A stretch of DNA of 64,000 nucleotides from Burkholderia sp. MS389 (GTDB taxonomy: Bacteria; Pseudomonadota; Gammaproteobacteria; Burkholderiales; Burkholderiaceae), in the NCBI RefSeq assembly GCF_016899425.1, contig NZ_CP045996.1, forward strand, positions 248,001 to 312,000, written 5' to 3'. The first letter of the stretch is position 1. Each line of letters begins with the position of its first letter. Positions 8,654-18,340 of this stretch are shown piece after piece. Made by a program: the position numbers and the translations under genes. The notes under the pieces were generated by a model, which saw nothing but the letters and a program-made list of their open reading frames with translations, was not told where the DNA came from and ran no database searches.

Positions 8654-10132
8654 ATGCTGCCCGGACACCCCGTTCTGTTCAAGTCGACCTGCTACGTCGA
8701 TGGTCGCTGGATCCACAGCGACAGTGCCGCGACGGTCGCCGTCGTGAACCCCGCCGATCAGGCCGTGATCGGCCACGTGCCGATGCTCGAACGCGCGCAA
8801 ATCGTCGGTGCCGTCGACGCCGCGCAGCGCGCGTACGACACGTGGCGCTGGACGCCGCAGGCCGCACGCAGCGCGGCATTGCTGCGCTGGCATGCGCTGA
8901 TCCTGCGTCACGTCGACGATCTGGCCGCGCTGCTGTCGCTGGAACAGGGCAAGCCGCTGGCCGAAGCGCGCGGCGAGATCCGCTATGCGGCCAGCTTCGT
9001 CGAATGGTTCGCGAACGAGGCGAAACGTGTCGCGGGCCGCACGATTCCGACGCATATCGACGGCGCGCATCTCGGCACCGTGATGGAGCCGGTCGGCGTC
9101 GCGGCGCTGATCACGCCGTGGAATTTCCCGGCCGCGATGATCACGCGCAAGGCGGCGGCCGCGATCGCGGTCGGTTGTACCGTGGTCGTGAAGCCCGCGC
9201 ACGAAACGCCGTTCTCGGCGCTCGCGCTCGCGCAGCTCGCCGACGAGGCCGGCTTCCCGGCCGGCGTGTTCAACGTGGTGCTCGGCGAGCCGCAGATGGC
9301 GATGGAAACGCTGGTCGGCGATACGCGTGTGCGTGCGGTCAGCTTCACCGGCTCGACGCGGGTCGGGCGGCTCGTGACCGAGACCGCCGCGAAGGCCGGC
9401 ATCCGCAAGATCGCGCTCGAACTGGGCGGCAACGCGCCGTTCATCGTGACCGAGGATGCGGATCTCGACCAGGCGGTGCGGATTGCCGTCGGCGCGAAGT
9501 TCCAGACGTCCGGCCAGGACTGCTGCGCGGCGAACCGGATTCTCGTCGCGCGACCGCTGTACGACGCGTTCGTCGAACGGTATGCGCACGCGGTGCGCGC
9601 GCTGAGGACGGGGCCTGCGTTCGAGCAAGGCGTCGACGTCGGTCCGCTGATGCATCAGGCCGCGTTCGACGCGACTGTCGCGCGCGTCGACGATGCGCGG
9701 GCACGCGGCGCGCGCATCGTCGCGGGCGGCCGGCCGCACGCGCTCGGCGGCTGGTTCTACGAGCCGACCGTGATCGCGGATGCCGCGCCGGGCATGCGCG
9801 TGGTCGACGAGGAAAACTTCGCGCCAATCTCGGCCGTCTGCGCGTTCGACACGCTCGACGAAGCGGTAGAAACGGCCAACGACACCGAGTACGGGCTCGC
9901 CGCGTACGTATGCGCGACGCGCATCGACACGATCTTCCAGCTCGTGCGGCGGCTCGATTTCGCGATGGTGTCGGTCAACGGCGTGAAATTCACCGGCGCG
10001 CCGATCCCGTTCGGCGGGATGAAGGCGTCGGGACTCGGGCGCGAAGGCGGCGCCGAAGGCTTCGAGCCGTTCACCGAAACCAAGTACTTCTGCCTCGGCA
10101 ATCTCGGCCTGCCTGTCGCGGCGACGGCCTGA
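8654..10132 (+). CDS. doeC: Aldehyde dehydrogenase, aspartate-semialdehyde-forming branch of ectoine degradation (DoeC)
   Basis: A 492-residue NAD(P)-dependent aldehyde dehydrogenase. ITPWNFP (Rossmann segment), FTGSTRVGR (coenzyme loop), ELGGNAPF (catalytic glutamate) and SGQDCCAANR (catalytic cysteine region) are all present. Closest in style to succinate-semialdehyde dehydrogenases; in this cluster it would oxidise L-aspartate semialdehyde, produced by DoeD, to L-aspartate. A ribosome site, CCAGGAGACG, precedes the ATG. doeD follows after 20 bases. Confidence 0.85.
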   Translation: MLPGHPVLFKSTCYVDGRWIHSDSAATVAVVNPADQAVIGHVPMLERAQIVGAVDAAQRAYDTWRWTPQAARSAALLRWHALILRHVDDLAALLSLEQGKPLAEARGEIRYAASFVEWFANEAKRVAGRTIPTHIDGAHLGTVMEPVGVAALITPWNFPAAMITRKAAAAIAVGCTVVVKPAHETPFSALALAQLADEAGFPAGVFNVVLGEPQMAMETLVGDTRVRAVSFTGSTRVGRLVTETAAKAGIRKIALELGGNAPFIVTEDADLDQAVRIAVGAKFQTSGQDCCAANRILVARPLYDAFVERYAHAVRALRTGPAFEQGVDVGPLMHQAAFDATVARVDDARARGARIVAGGRPHALGGWFYEPTVIADAAPGMRVVDEENFAPISAVCAFDTLDEAVETANDTEYGLAAYVCATRIDTIFQLVRRLDFAMVSVNGVKFTGAPIPFGGMKASGLGREGGAEGFEPFTETKYFCLGNLGLPVAATA

Positions 10133-10152
10133 CCCATTCAAAGGAGCACATC

Positions 10153-11547
10153 ATGACAAAATCGATCGACGCACTGCTGCGCGAGGACCGCGCCCACTTC
10201 ATGCACCCGTCGACGCACGCGTACGACCACGAGACCGGCGCGCTGCCGGGCAAGATCGTGCGCGGCGGCGAAGGCATCCGCATCGAGGATCACCAGGGCA
10301 AGCAATATATCGACGCGTTCGCCGGCCTCTACTGCGTGAACATCGGCTACGGCCGCACCGAAGTGGCCGACGCGATGCATGAGCAGGCGAAGCAGCTCGC
10401 GTACTACCACACGTACGTCGGCCACGCGTCGGACGCGATCATCGAGCTGTCGTCGCGCATCATCGACTGGTCGCCGGCCGGGATGAAGAAGGTCTATTAC
10501 GGGATGTCGGGTTCCGATGCGAACGAAACGCAGGTCAAGATCGTCTGGTACTACAACAACGTGCTCGGCCGCCCGAACAAGAAGAAGATCATCTCGCGCG
10601 AGCGCGGCTATCACGGCTCGGGCATCGTGACGGGCAGCCTCACGGGCCTGCCGAGCTTCCATCAGCATTTCGACCTGCCGATCGACCGCGTGAAGCATAC
10701 GGTGTGTCCGCACTGGTATCGCAAGGCGCCGGCCGGCATGAACGAAGCGCAGTTCGTCGCGTACTGCGTCGACGAACTCGAGCAGCTGATCGCGCGCGAG
10801 GGCGCCGACACGGTCGCCGCGTTCATCGCGGAGCCGGTGATGGGCACGGGCGGCATCATCGAACCGCCGGCCGGCTACTGGCCCGCGATCCAGGCCGTGC
10901 TGCGCAAGCACGACATCCTGCTGATCTCGGACGAAGTCGTGTGCGGGTTCGGGCGTCTCGGCTCGAAGATGGGCGCGCAGCACTTCGGGATCGAGCCCGA
11001 CCTGATCACGGTCGCGAAGGGGCTGACGAGCGCGTATGCGCCGCTGTCGGGCGTGATCGTCGGCGAGAAGGTGTGGGACGTGATCGCGCGCGGCTCGCAG
11101 GAACACGGGCCGATGGGGCATGGCTGGACGTATTCGGGGCACCCGGTGTGCGCGGCCGCCGCGCTCGCGAACCTTGCGATCCTGGAGCGCGAGAACCTCG
11201 TTGGCAACGCTGCGGAAGTGGGCGCGTATTTCGGCGCGAAGCTGCGCGATGCATTCGGCGCGCATCCGCTCGTCGGCGAGGTGCGCAGCGTCGGCATGCT
11301 GGCCGCGCTCGAGTTCATGGCCGACAAGGACGCGCGCACGCCGTTCGATCCCGCGCTGAAGATCGGTGCGCAGGTGTCGGCTGCCGCGTTGCAGCGCGGC
11401 GTGATCGCGCGGGCGATGCCGCATGGCGACATTCTCGGGTTTGCGCCGCCGCTCGTGATGACGCGTGCTGAAGCCGACGAGATCGTCGCGATCGTGAAGG
11501 ACGCGGTGGATGAGGTCGCGGAGCGGAATCTTTCGACCGTCGCTTGA
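10153..11547 (+). CDS. doeD: Diaminobutyrate aminotransferase of ectoine degradation (DoeD)
   Basis: A 464-residue class III omega-aminotransferase. Recognisable parts are the N-terminal FAGLYCVNIGYGRTE, the PLP-phosphate segment YYGMSGSDANETQVK, the aspartate-bearing ISDEVVCGFGRLG and the Schiff-base lysine in ITVAKGLTSAYAPLSG. It would transaminate 2,4-diaminobutyrate to aspartate semialdehyde, the DoeC substrate. AAAGGAG precedes the ATG at good spacing. It is the last gene of the cluster, followed by a strong terminator. Confidence 0.87.
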   Translation: MTKSIDALLREDRAHFMHPSTHAYDHETGALPGKIVRGGEGIRIEDHQGKQYIDAFAGLYCVNIGYGRTEVADAMHEQAKQLAYYHTYVGHASDAIIELSSRIIDWSPAGMKKVYYGMSGSDANETQVKIVWYYNNVLGRPNKKKIISRERGYHGSGIVTGSLTGLPSFHQHFDLPIDRVKHTVCPHWYRKAPAGMNEAQFVAYCVDELEQLIAREGADTVAAFIAEPVMGTGGIIEPPAGYWPAIQAVLRKHDILLISDEVVCGFGRLGSKMGAQHFGIEPDLITVAKGLTSAYAPLSGVIVGEKVWDVIARGSQEHGPMGHGWTYSGHPVCAAAALANLAILERENLVGNAAEVGAYFGAKLRDAFGAHPLVGEVRSVGMLAALEFMADKDARTPFDPALKIGAQVSAAALQRGVIARAMPHGDILGFAPPLVMTRAEADEIVAIVKDAVDEVAERNLSTVA

Positions 11548-11586
11548 TTATCAAGCGGTGCTGATGCGCGCTCCGGCGCGTGAGGT

Positions 11587-11622
11587 GACGCCGCCGCATG
11601 CGAGTGCGGCGGCGTCTTTTTT
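11587..11622 (+). terminator. Rho-independent terminator of the ectoine cluster
   Basis: A perfect 12-base stem (GACGCCGCCGCA / TGCGGCGGCGTC) with a six-base loop and a run of six T, 40 bases after doeD. Confidence 0.93.
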
Positions 11623-11687
11623 GCCGGTATGGTTCGCGGAAACCGTCAGCGCATCGCCTGCGGTGCGCGTCGGCTACCGGCCGTCAC

Positions 11688-12620
11688 TCAGTAATCCCAC
11701 ACGACCGGAACGAAACGGAACCCGTCGCCGTGCCGCGCAACGTGCCCGATGGACGGGAACGCGACATGGGCCGCGGCCAGCAGCGCGCCGGTGTCGGCGG
11801 CTTCGTTGAACAGTGCGAGACGCACGTCGACCGCCGCGTCCGGATCGTGTTCGAAGCCGTTTTGCCAGTCGGGATTGTCGAAGTTGACTTCGAAAATCGC
11901 GTCGCCCGCGAACGTCAGCTTCTCCCCTTTCGATGCGATGTCGACCACGCAGTGGCCCGGCGTATGGCCGCCCGTCACCCGCGCCGACACGCCCGCCGCG
12001 ACTTCCACGGTCCGGTCGAACGGCACGATGTTTTCGCCATGGAGTTCCACGAACGTCGCGGCCGCCTTGCGCAGCGCGGGCGGAACGGTTTCCGGCATCA
12101 CCGTCTTGCTGAAGTCCGGATTTTTCCAGAACGCCACTTCCGCGGCCGATACGTGAATGCGTACGTCGGGGCGCAGCTTCGCCTTGACGCCGTCGACGTT
12201 CAGCCCGCCGACGTGATCCATGTGCATGTGCGTGATCACGATGTCGGTGATCGCAGCCAGGTCGATGCCGGCCGATTCCAGACGCATCACCGAGCGCCCG
12301 GCGCGCGTGAAGTATTCGAAGCCGTCGCCCACGCCCGAATCGATCAGGATCAGGCGATCGCCGCTGCGCACGAGCGCGATGTTGAGCGCCCAGTCGAACA
12401 TGTCGCGTTGCAGGAAACGGCCGTCGAACCATGCGTTGCGCTCCGCTTCGCTCACATTGGTGGACATGGTGGAAGTCGGCAGCGGCAGCACGCCGTCGCT
12501 GATCAGCACGACATCGACATCGCCGATGCGTACGGCGTAGCGGGACGGAACGAGCTCGCCCGAAGCTTCGTTGCCCAGGGGTTCGATGACCGGCTGGACG
12601 TTGCGGATGGGTGCGTTCAT
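11688..12620 (-). CDS. Metallo-beta-lactamase-fold hydrolase
   Basis: A 310-residue MBL-fold protein. The zinc signature is HMHMDHVGGLN, with further ligands in the GGHTPGH and FAGDAIFE segments. Lactonases that degrade acyl-homoserine lactones and many unrelated hydrolases share this set, so the substrate cannot be named. The start at MNAPIRNVQPVIEP fits the family; the upstream in-frame extension is arginine-rich and unlikely. It lies between the ectoine cluster and the MHS transporter, on the opposite strand to the former. No signal peptide is evident. Confidence 0.8.
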   Translation of the reverse strand: MNAPIRNVQPVIEPLGNEASGELVPSRYAVRIGDVDVVLISDGVLPLPTSTMSTNVSEAERNAWFDGRFLQRDMFDWALNIALVRSGDRLILIDSGVGDGFEYFTRAGRSVMRLESAGIDLAAITDIVITHMHMDHVGGLNVDGVKAKLRPDVRIHVSAAEVAFWKNPDFSKTVMPETVPPALRKAAATFVELHGENIVPFDRTVEVAAGVSARVTGGHTPGHCVVDIASKGEKLTFAGDAIFEVNFDNPDWQNGFEHDPDAAVDVRLALFNEAADTGALLAAAHVAFPSIGHVARHGDGFRFVPVVWDY

Positions 12621-12927
12621 GTTCAGTAATCCTGTTCGTCGAGTGAGGTAATCCGCACTGCGCGGCGCAGCGCGGTTCGCGAGCGCGATCGTGAAGATCG
12701 CGCTTCGGTTCGCCCGGATTCCGGTTGAGGGTGAGCGTGTGAGCGATTGTAGTGACGGCCGATACATGCCGACAGCGCCGCAGGTGCGCACATCGTGTTG
12801 TCCGGACGACAACAATCCGGCGGCGGCTTCAGCCGCCCGAAATGCACATCGCCCGCCATCCGTTGCCGGACGGCGGGCGATGCAATGGATGCCGTTTATG
12901 GGAAGCCGGGCGCCGCCGGGGCGCGGG
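12621..12927. other. Intergenic region with a terminator-like hairpin
   Basis: About 300 bases between two leftward genes. At 12847-12882 an 11-base inverted repeat (CATCGCCCGCC / GGCGGGCGATG) with a smaller inner stem lies about 45 bases past the stop of the MHS transporter. It lacks a good T run but is the likely end of that transcript. The remainder should hold the promoter of the MBL gene; nothing else is seen. Confidence 0.5.
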
Positions 12928-14310
12928 TCAGCCCGGCTGGCCGGGGAGGGTGTCGCCGCGCAGCGAACACCCGCGCGTCTCGATCACCGCCAGCAGCGCG
13001 ATCAGCCCGACCGCACAGGCGGCCATCATGTAGTACGCGGGAATCAGCGCGTTGCCGGTCTTGCCGATCAGCCAGTCGTTGACGATCGGCGCGGTGCCGC
13101 CGAACAACGACGTCGACACGTTGTACGCGATCGCCATGCCCGCATACCGGACGTGGGTCGGGAACATCGCCGGGAACATCGCGGAAATGGTGGCGAGCTG
13201 CGGCACGTAGAGCACGCCGAGCACCGCGAAGCCGATGAAGGCGCCGAGCGGACCGTGCGTCATCAGCGTGAACATCGGCACGGCCGCGACGAACAGCCCG
13301 ACCAGCGAGAACCACCACATCGTCTTGCGACCGACGCGATCCGACAGCCAGCCGGCGAACGGCAGCAGCACCATCATCGCGAGCATGCCGATCAACGGAA
13401 TCAGCAGCGACATGTTCTCGCTGACGCCGAGTTCCTTGTGCATGTAGGTCGGCATGTACGCGAGCAGCACGTAGTTGACGACGTTCAATGCGACGACGAG
13501 CCCGCCGAGCAGCAGCAGCGGCTTCGCATAGCGCACCAGCAGCAGCCGGATCGGCAGCGCGGCGGCGACGCTTTTCTCGCGGCGGTGCGCCTGTTCCTCG
13601 AGCTCGCGGAACACCGGCGTTTCCTCGAGGCGCGAGCGCAGGTAGAAGCCGATCAGGCCGAGCGGCGCGGCGACCAGGAACGGCAGGCGCCAGCCCCACG
13701 CATGCATCGCCGAATCGCCGAGCAGCAGCGCGAAGCCGAGCATCAGGAACGCACCGAGCGAGAAGCCGGCGAGCGTCGCGAATTCGAGGAAGCTGCCGCA
13801 CAGGCCGCGCCGCGAATCGGGCGCGTATTCGGCGATGAAGGTGGCTGCGCCGCCGTATTCGCCGCCGGTCGAGAAGCCCTGCACCATGCGCAGCACGATC
13901 AGTGCGGCCGGCGCGAGCCAGCCGGCCGTCGCATAGCTCGGCAGCACGCCGACGAGCAAGGTGGCGCCCGACATCGTCAGCACCGTCAGCGCGAGCACGC
14001 GCTTGCGGCCGAGCCGGTCGCCGAGCGGGCCCCAGAACAGGCTGCCGAGCGGGCGGATCAGGAACGAGATCGCGAACGTGCCGAGCGCGAACAGCGTCGC
14101 GCTGGCCGTGTTGCCGGGAAACAGCGCGGCGGAAATATACGCGAGGCCGTACGCGTAAATGCCGTAATCGAACCATTCGGTCGCGTTACCGAGCGCGGCG
14201 GCCGTGATCGCGACCCGCGGCAGGCTATGCGGCTCGTCGCCGCGGGAAGCCGTCTCGTCCGGAACGGACGCGGCGGCGGAAACGGAAGTCCACGATGGCA
14301 CGTATCGCAT
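12928..14310 (-). CDS. MHS-family MFS transporter (ProP-like)
   Basis: A 460-residue metabolite:proton symporter with about 12 membrane segments. It carries the MHS marks GNATEWFDYGIYAYG near the N terminus (about residues 41-55), the loop GDRLGRKRVL, RMVQGFSTGGEYGGAATFIAEYAP and a second GWLSDRVGRKT. Relatives move proline, glycine betaine, ectoine, alpha-ketoglutarate or citrate. Since no other ectoine importer is beside the degradation cluster, this gene could supply the substrate, but that rests on position alone. A soluble N-terminal tail of about 30 residues precedes the first helix. Confidence 0.85.
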   Translation of the reverse strand: MRYVPSWTSVSAAASVPDETASRGDEPHSLPRVAITAAALGNATEWFDYGIYAYGLAYISAALFPGNTASATLFALGTFAISFLIRPLGSLFWGPLGDRLGRKRVLALTVLTMSGATLLVGVLPSYATAGWLAPAALIVLRMVQGFSTGGEYGGAATFIAEYAPDSRRGLCGSFLEFATLAGFSLGAFLMLGFALLLGDSAMHAWGWRLPFLVAAPLGLIGFYLRSRLEETPVFRELEEQAHRREKSVAAALPIRLLLVRYAKPLLLLGGLVVALNVVNYVLLAYMPTYMHKELGVSENMSLLIPLIGMLAMMVLLPFAGWLSDRVGRKTMWWFSLVGLFVAAVPMFTLMTHGPLGAFIGFAVLGVLYVPQLATISAMFPAMFPTHVRYAGMAIAYNVSTSLFGGTAPIVNDWLIGKTGNALIPAYYMMAACAVGLIALLAVIETRGCSLRGDTLPGQPG

Positions 14311-14573
14311 GAGGGGTCCTCGCTATCAGCGTGCGCCCGGGCGGGCGCCGACGAGGATCAAAGTAATCCCGCCAATTAGCGCTGCCCGATGTCATAGGAC
14401 GATGTGGAGATCGGGGTTTTCCCGCGCCGTGGCGGGCGGCCCGCGGAGGCCGTGGCCGGCTCGGCGCGGCGCCGGTCGGCGAACGGCGGTAAGCTGCGCG
14501 CTGCCACGCGGGATTTCTCGGACTGTGCCGCGCGTGGCGTCCCTTTTTTCACCCTTGATCAGGAGCGCATATC

Positions 14574-14861
14574 GTGGCGACCTACATCGTCTTTACACGG
14601 GAAAGCACGCAGAACCAGCAGGAGCTCGACCTCTACTCGAGCCAGGTCGGCGCGACCCTTGCCGGCCATCCGGTGAAGGTGCTCGCCGCCTATGGGCCGC
14701 AGGAAATCCTCGAGGGTGAAGGCCCGGAAGGCGTCGTGATCGTCGAGTTCCCGTCGAAGGAGGCCGCGCACGCGTGGTATCACGGCCCCGAATACCAGGC
14801 GGTCGTCCAGCACCGCTTCAACGGCGCGCGCTATCGCGCGGTGCTGGTCGAAGGCGTCTGA
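14574..14861 (+). CDS. DUF1330-type small protein
   Basis: A 95-residue alpha/beta protein of the dimeric ferredoxin-like DUF1330 family (MATYIVFTRES, VIVEFPSKEAAHAWYHGPEYQAVVQHRF). Translation starts with GTG, placed nine bases after a strong AGGAG. No biochemical role is established for the family. It stands alone between the divergent MHS transporter and the convergent dihydroxyacetone kinase gene. Confidence 0.82.
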   Translation: MATYIVFTRESTQNQQELDLYSSQVGATLAGHPVKVLAAYGPQEILEGEGPEGVVIVEFPSKEAAHAWYHGPEYQAVVQHRFNGARYRAVLVEGV

Positions 14862-14880
14862 ACGCGGCCGCGCGCGCCCG

Positions 14881-16581
14881 TTACCGCACGTGCGGCAGCA
14901 GCGCGCGCAGCCAGTACGCGACGGCCACCGCACCGCCATCCGGCGTGCCGATCGCACGCTCGCCGAGATAGCTGGCCCGTCCCGCGCGCGGCGTCATGCG
15001 CGTCGTTTTCTCCGCGCCTCGCTCGGCCGCGTCGACGGCCGCCGTCCATGCGCTCGCGGGATCGCGATCGCTGTCGAGCGCGCGGCCGAATGCGTCGACG
15101 GCCGGCGCCAGCGCATCGAGCATCGTCCGGTCGCCGGCCTGCGCGCCGCCGAGTTCGCCGATCGAATCCACCGCCGCGCGGAACGCCGCAGCCCAGTCGC
15201 GCGGCGACGGCTCGGCGATATCGGCCAGCCGGCGCGACGCGCGCAGCAGCGCGGTCGCATAGAACGGCCCGGAGCTGCCGGCGATCGCGCGGCGCAACGC
15301 GGCGCCGAGCGCTGCCAATGCACCCGACGGCGTACCGTACGCGGTGTCGGGCAGTTCGAGGATCGCCTGCGCGGCGCGGCGCATGCTCGCGCCGAGATCG
15401 CCGTCGCCGGCTGCCGCATCGAGATCCGTCAACGTCTGCTCGTGATCGATCAGCGTTTGCGCGACCGCGCGCAGCGCCGGTTGCAGGCGCGCGGCCCATG
15501 CGCGGCCGGCTGCATCGAGCGGCGGCGGCGGCGCGTCCTGCGACGCGGCCGCGGCCACGCGAATCTGCGTGTTCACGAGGCCGCCGCCCGGCCATGCGCG
15601 CGCCTGCGTCGGCGCGTCGAGCAGCGCCGCGCGCTCGTCGTTCAGCCGCAGCACCGAGATCGAGCAGCCCGGCATGTTCAGCGCGGACAGGAACGTGCCG
15701 GCCCACGCGCGCGCGACGACGATGCCGCGCCGGGTCAGGTTGTCGAATGCGGCGCGCAGCACGATCGCGAGTTCCATGTCCGGCGTCGCGCCGAGGCCGT
15801 TGACGAACAGCGCGACGCGCTCGTCGCGCTCGAGCACGAGATCGGCGACGATGCTCGACAGCAGCGTGTCGGCCAGCGCGTCGGCCGGTAACGGCGCGCG
15901 ACGCTCGACGCCTTTCTCGCCATGGATGCCGAGGCCCAGCTCGATTTCGTGATCGGCGAGGCTGAAGCCCGACTTGTCGGCGCCCGGGATCGTGCAGCCG
16001 TCGAGCGCGACGCCCATCGTGCCGAGCTCGGCCGCCGCGTCGCGCGCGATGCTCGCGACGCGGGCAAGCGGCAGCCCGCGCGCGGCGGCGGCGCCCGCTA
16101 GCTTGTGGATCAGCACGGTGCCGGCGATCCCGCGTCGCTGGCCGCGTTCGACGCGGCCGCGCAGCGATACGTCGTCGGCGACGATGACGGTTTCGACCGG
16201 AATGCCTTCCGCACGCGCGAGCTCGGCGGCGAGCCCGAAATTGAGCCGGTCGCCGGTGTAGTTCTTCACGATCAGCAGCGCGCCGTTCGGGCCGGCGCTC
16301 GCGCGGATCGCGGCGAGCACGGCGTCGGTCGACGGCGACGTGAACACTTCGCCGCACACGGCCGCGCTCAGCATCCCTTCGCCGACATAGCCGCCGTGCG
16401 CGGGCTCGTGGCCGCTGCCGCCGCCTGACAGGATCGCGACCGGCCGCTGCGACGGCTCGGCCAGCGGCTGGCGCACGAGCACGTGCTCGTCGCCGAGGAT
16501 CGCGAGATGCGGCGATTGCCGCGCGATGCCTTCCAGCATTTCTCGCACGACGTCGGACGGGCGGTTCACAAGCTTTTTCAT
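14881..16581 (-). CDS. Dihydroxyacetone (glycerone) kinase, fused DhaK-DhaL type
   Basis: A 566-residue ATP-dependent dihydroxyacetone kinase. The N-terminal DhaK domain has LSGGGSGHEPAHGGYVGEG (about residues 46-65) and GLGIHGEKG, which carries the histidine that binds the substrate covalently. The C-terminal DhaL domain has DLDAAAGDGDLGASM, with the aspartates that bind magnesium-ATP. One chain with both domains matches the ATP-type enzyme rather than the PTS-dependent one. The start MKKLVNRPSD is conserved in the family. The gene lies alone; its physiological substrate could also be another short ketose. Confidence 0.9.
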   Translation of the reverse strand: MKKLVNRPSDVVREMLEGIARQSPHLAILGDEHVLVRQPLAEPSQRPVAILSGGGSGHEPAHGGYVGEGMLSAAVCGEVFTSPSTDAVLAAIRASAGPNGALLIVKNYTGDRLNFGLAAELARAEGIPVETVIVADDVSLRGRVERGQRRGIAGTVLIHKLAGAAAARGLPLARVASIARDAAAELGTMGVALDGCTIPGADKSGFSLADHEIELGLGIHGEKGVERRAPLPADALADTLLSSIVADLVLERDERVALFVNGLGATPDMELAIVLRAAFDNLTRRGIVVARAWAGTFLSALNMPGCSISVLRLNDERAALLDAPTQARAWPGGGLVNTQIRVAAAASQDAPPPPLDAAGRAWAARLQPALRAVAQTLIDHEQTLTDLDAAAGDGDLGASMRRAAQAILELPDTAYGTPSGALAALGAALRRAIAGSSGPFYATALLRASRRLADIAEPSPRDWAAAFRAAVDSIGELGGAQAGDRTMLDALAPAVDAFGRALDSDRDPASAWTAAVDAAERGAEKTTRMTPRAGRASYLGERAIGTPDGGAVAVAYWLRALLPHVR

Positions 16582-16829
16582 GGCGACGGTTCCGGACGGG
16601 TGAACGGGGCTCGGCCGGACACGCACGGGGCGCCGGACGGCTTTCGTGTTGCGGAGGATCGTGCGTGGCCTGTTGCCGGTCACGGGCGGCCGCATAACGG
16701 CGACCGAATGCGGCGCGGGCAACGAAGCGTACGCTTCGCGCCACGATACATCAGGTTCGGATGTTGCGACACGGATCGCGGCGCGATGGCGTCATGGCGC
16801 CACGGCGTCGGGGCGCGCGCCGGATGCCG

Positions 16830-17957
16830 CTATTTCAGCGCGGCGATCGCCTTCGCGCGAATCAGCCGCGCACGCAGCACGTTACGACTGATGCCGAGCA
16901 ACTGCGCGGCGCGGATCTGGTTGCGATGGCTGAATTCGAACGCGACGCGCATCACGGTGTCCTCGATGCGTTCGAAGAGATTGCCGTGCCCGTCGTCGAA
17001 CAGGTCGCGCAGCGCGTGTTCGAGCGCCGCCTGTGCATCGGCGGACGACTCGGCCACAGGCGCGGCAACGGCCGGCAGGCACGGCGTCGCGATCTGCAGG
17101 TCGGTGTCCTGCAGCGCATCGTGACGGCTTACGAGCAGCGCGTGATGGATCACGTTTTCCAGTTCGCGGATATTGCCGGGCCAGCCGTGGGCCTCGAGCC
17201 GGCGCTCGGCACGCGGATCGATGCGGCGCGGCCCGCCGCCGAGCCGATCACGGTACATGTCGAAGAAGTGGCGCGCGAGCGGCAGGATGTCGCCCGGCCG
17301 GTCTCGCAGCGGCGGCACCGCGAGCTGCACGACGTTGAGCCGGTAGAACAGGTCGCCACGAAATTGCCCGGCCGCGACCGCTTGCTGCAAGTCGACGTTG
17401 GTCGCCGCGACCACGCGCACGTCGACCGGAATGCCCGTGCGTGACCCGAGCCGCACGACCTCGCGTTCCTGCAGCACGCGCAGCAGCTTGACCTGCATCG
17501 CGAGCGGCAGGTCGCCGATTTCGTCGAGGAACAGCGTGCCGCCGTGCGCGGCTTCGAACCAGCCGGGCTTCGCGCTGAATGCGCCGGTAAACGCGCCTTT
17601 CTCGTGACCGAACAGCTCGCTGTCGACGAGCGTTTCGGAGAAGGCGCCGCAGTTCACCGCGACGAACGGCCCCTCGCGCCGGGCGCCGAGATCGTGCACG
17701 CGGCGTGCGATCAATTCCTTGCCGGTGCCGGTCTCGCCGACGATCAGCACGTTCGCGTCGCTCGGCGCGACGCGGCGAACCTGTTCGAGCAGCGCGAGCG
17801 AGCGCGGATCGGCGAACACCTGCGCGTGCGCGCGTGACGGCGCGTAACGTTCGGGCTGCGTGAGCACGGGCGCCGCGGCCTGAAGCGCGGCCGGGTCGCG
17901 GGAAGCGTTGACGACACGAAGATTGAGCGGGCGCGGCGATGCGGAAATGGAAGTCAT
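16830..17957 (-). CDS. sfnR: SfnR-like sigma-54 activator of dimethylsulfone use
   Basis: A 375-residue bacterial enhancer-binding protein with almost no sensory domain. The AAA+ core has Walker A GETGTGK (74-80), the sigma-54-contact loop GAFTGA (121-126), GGTLFLDEIGDLPL (Walker B) and the arginine finger region. A Fis-type helix-turn-helix ends the protein. SfnR of pseudomonads likewise lacks a sensor domain and is controlled at the level of its own synthesis by sulfur status. It is divergent from the msuE-sfnG operon, which has a sigma-54 promoter. Confidence 0.85.
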   Translation of the reverse strand: MTSISASPRPLNLRVVNASRDPAALQAAAPVLTQPERYAPSRAHAQVFADPRSLALLEQVRRVAPSDANVLIVGETGTGKELIARRVHDLGARREGPFVAVNCGAFSETLVDSELFGHEKGAFTGAFSAKPGWFEAAHGGTLFLDEIGDLPLAMQVKLLRVLQEREVVRLGSRTGIPVDVRVVAATNVDLQQAVAAGQFRGDLFYRLNVVQLAVPPLRDRPGDILPLARHFFDMYRDRLGGGPRRIDPRAERRLEAHGWPGNIRELENVIHHALLVSRHDALQDTDLQIATPCLPAVAAPVAESSADAQAALEHALRDLFDDGHGNLFERIEDTVMRVAFEFSHRNQIRAAQLLGISRNVLRARLIRAKAIAALK

Positions 17958-18148
17958 GGCGATGAACCGTTGGATGGCCGGGCAATGCGGGCCGGCTGCT
18001 GCGTGGTCAGCAGAGTGTTGAACGTTTCGCCGCGCGCGAAAAGCATCGATTTCTGATAACCAAAGCGCGATTGCTGCGGAACCCGCAATGGCGCGGACGA
18101 GCGGCGGTGTCGTGACGCCTTGTCGTCGAATTCGGTGCTATCGCGTGC

Positions 18149-18178
18149 GATGCGCTGCTGCCTGATCAGCAGCGCATC
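18149..18178. promoter_or_regulatory. Long inverted repeat, candidate SfnR enhancer site
   Basis: GATGCGCTGCTG-N6-CAGCAGCGCATC is a perfect inverted repeat with 12-base arms. It is centred roughly 200 bases before the expected start of the sigma-54 transcript, the usual distance for an enhancer bound by a Fis-type activator, and lies between the divergent sfnR and msuE genes. It has no T run, so a terminator is less likely. Confidence 0.45.
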
Positions 18179-18340
18179 AGCAGGCCCGCTGCATGGTGTT
18201 CATCGCGTGACGGAATATCGATGTGACGCACGAACGGGAACGCTTGTCACTGTCGCGCATGAGGCCGAGCGCCATTTCTGCTGGGCGATGGCGAAAAATT
18301 TCGGGATCCAGATGACCTTTCCGTCACGCACCCGAACCGA

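Noticed and set aside
12691..14379. A 562-residue rightward open frame rich in R, H, Q and E
   Set aside because: Exactly antisense to the MHS transporter, no domain or ribosome site, typical shadow frame.
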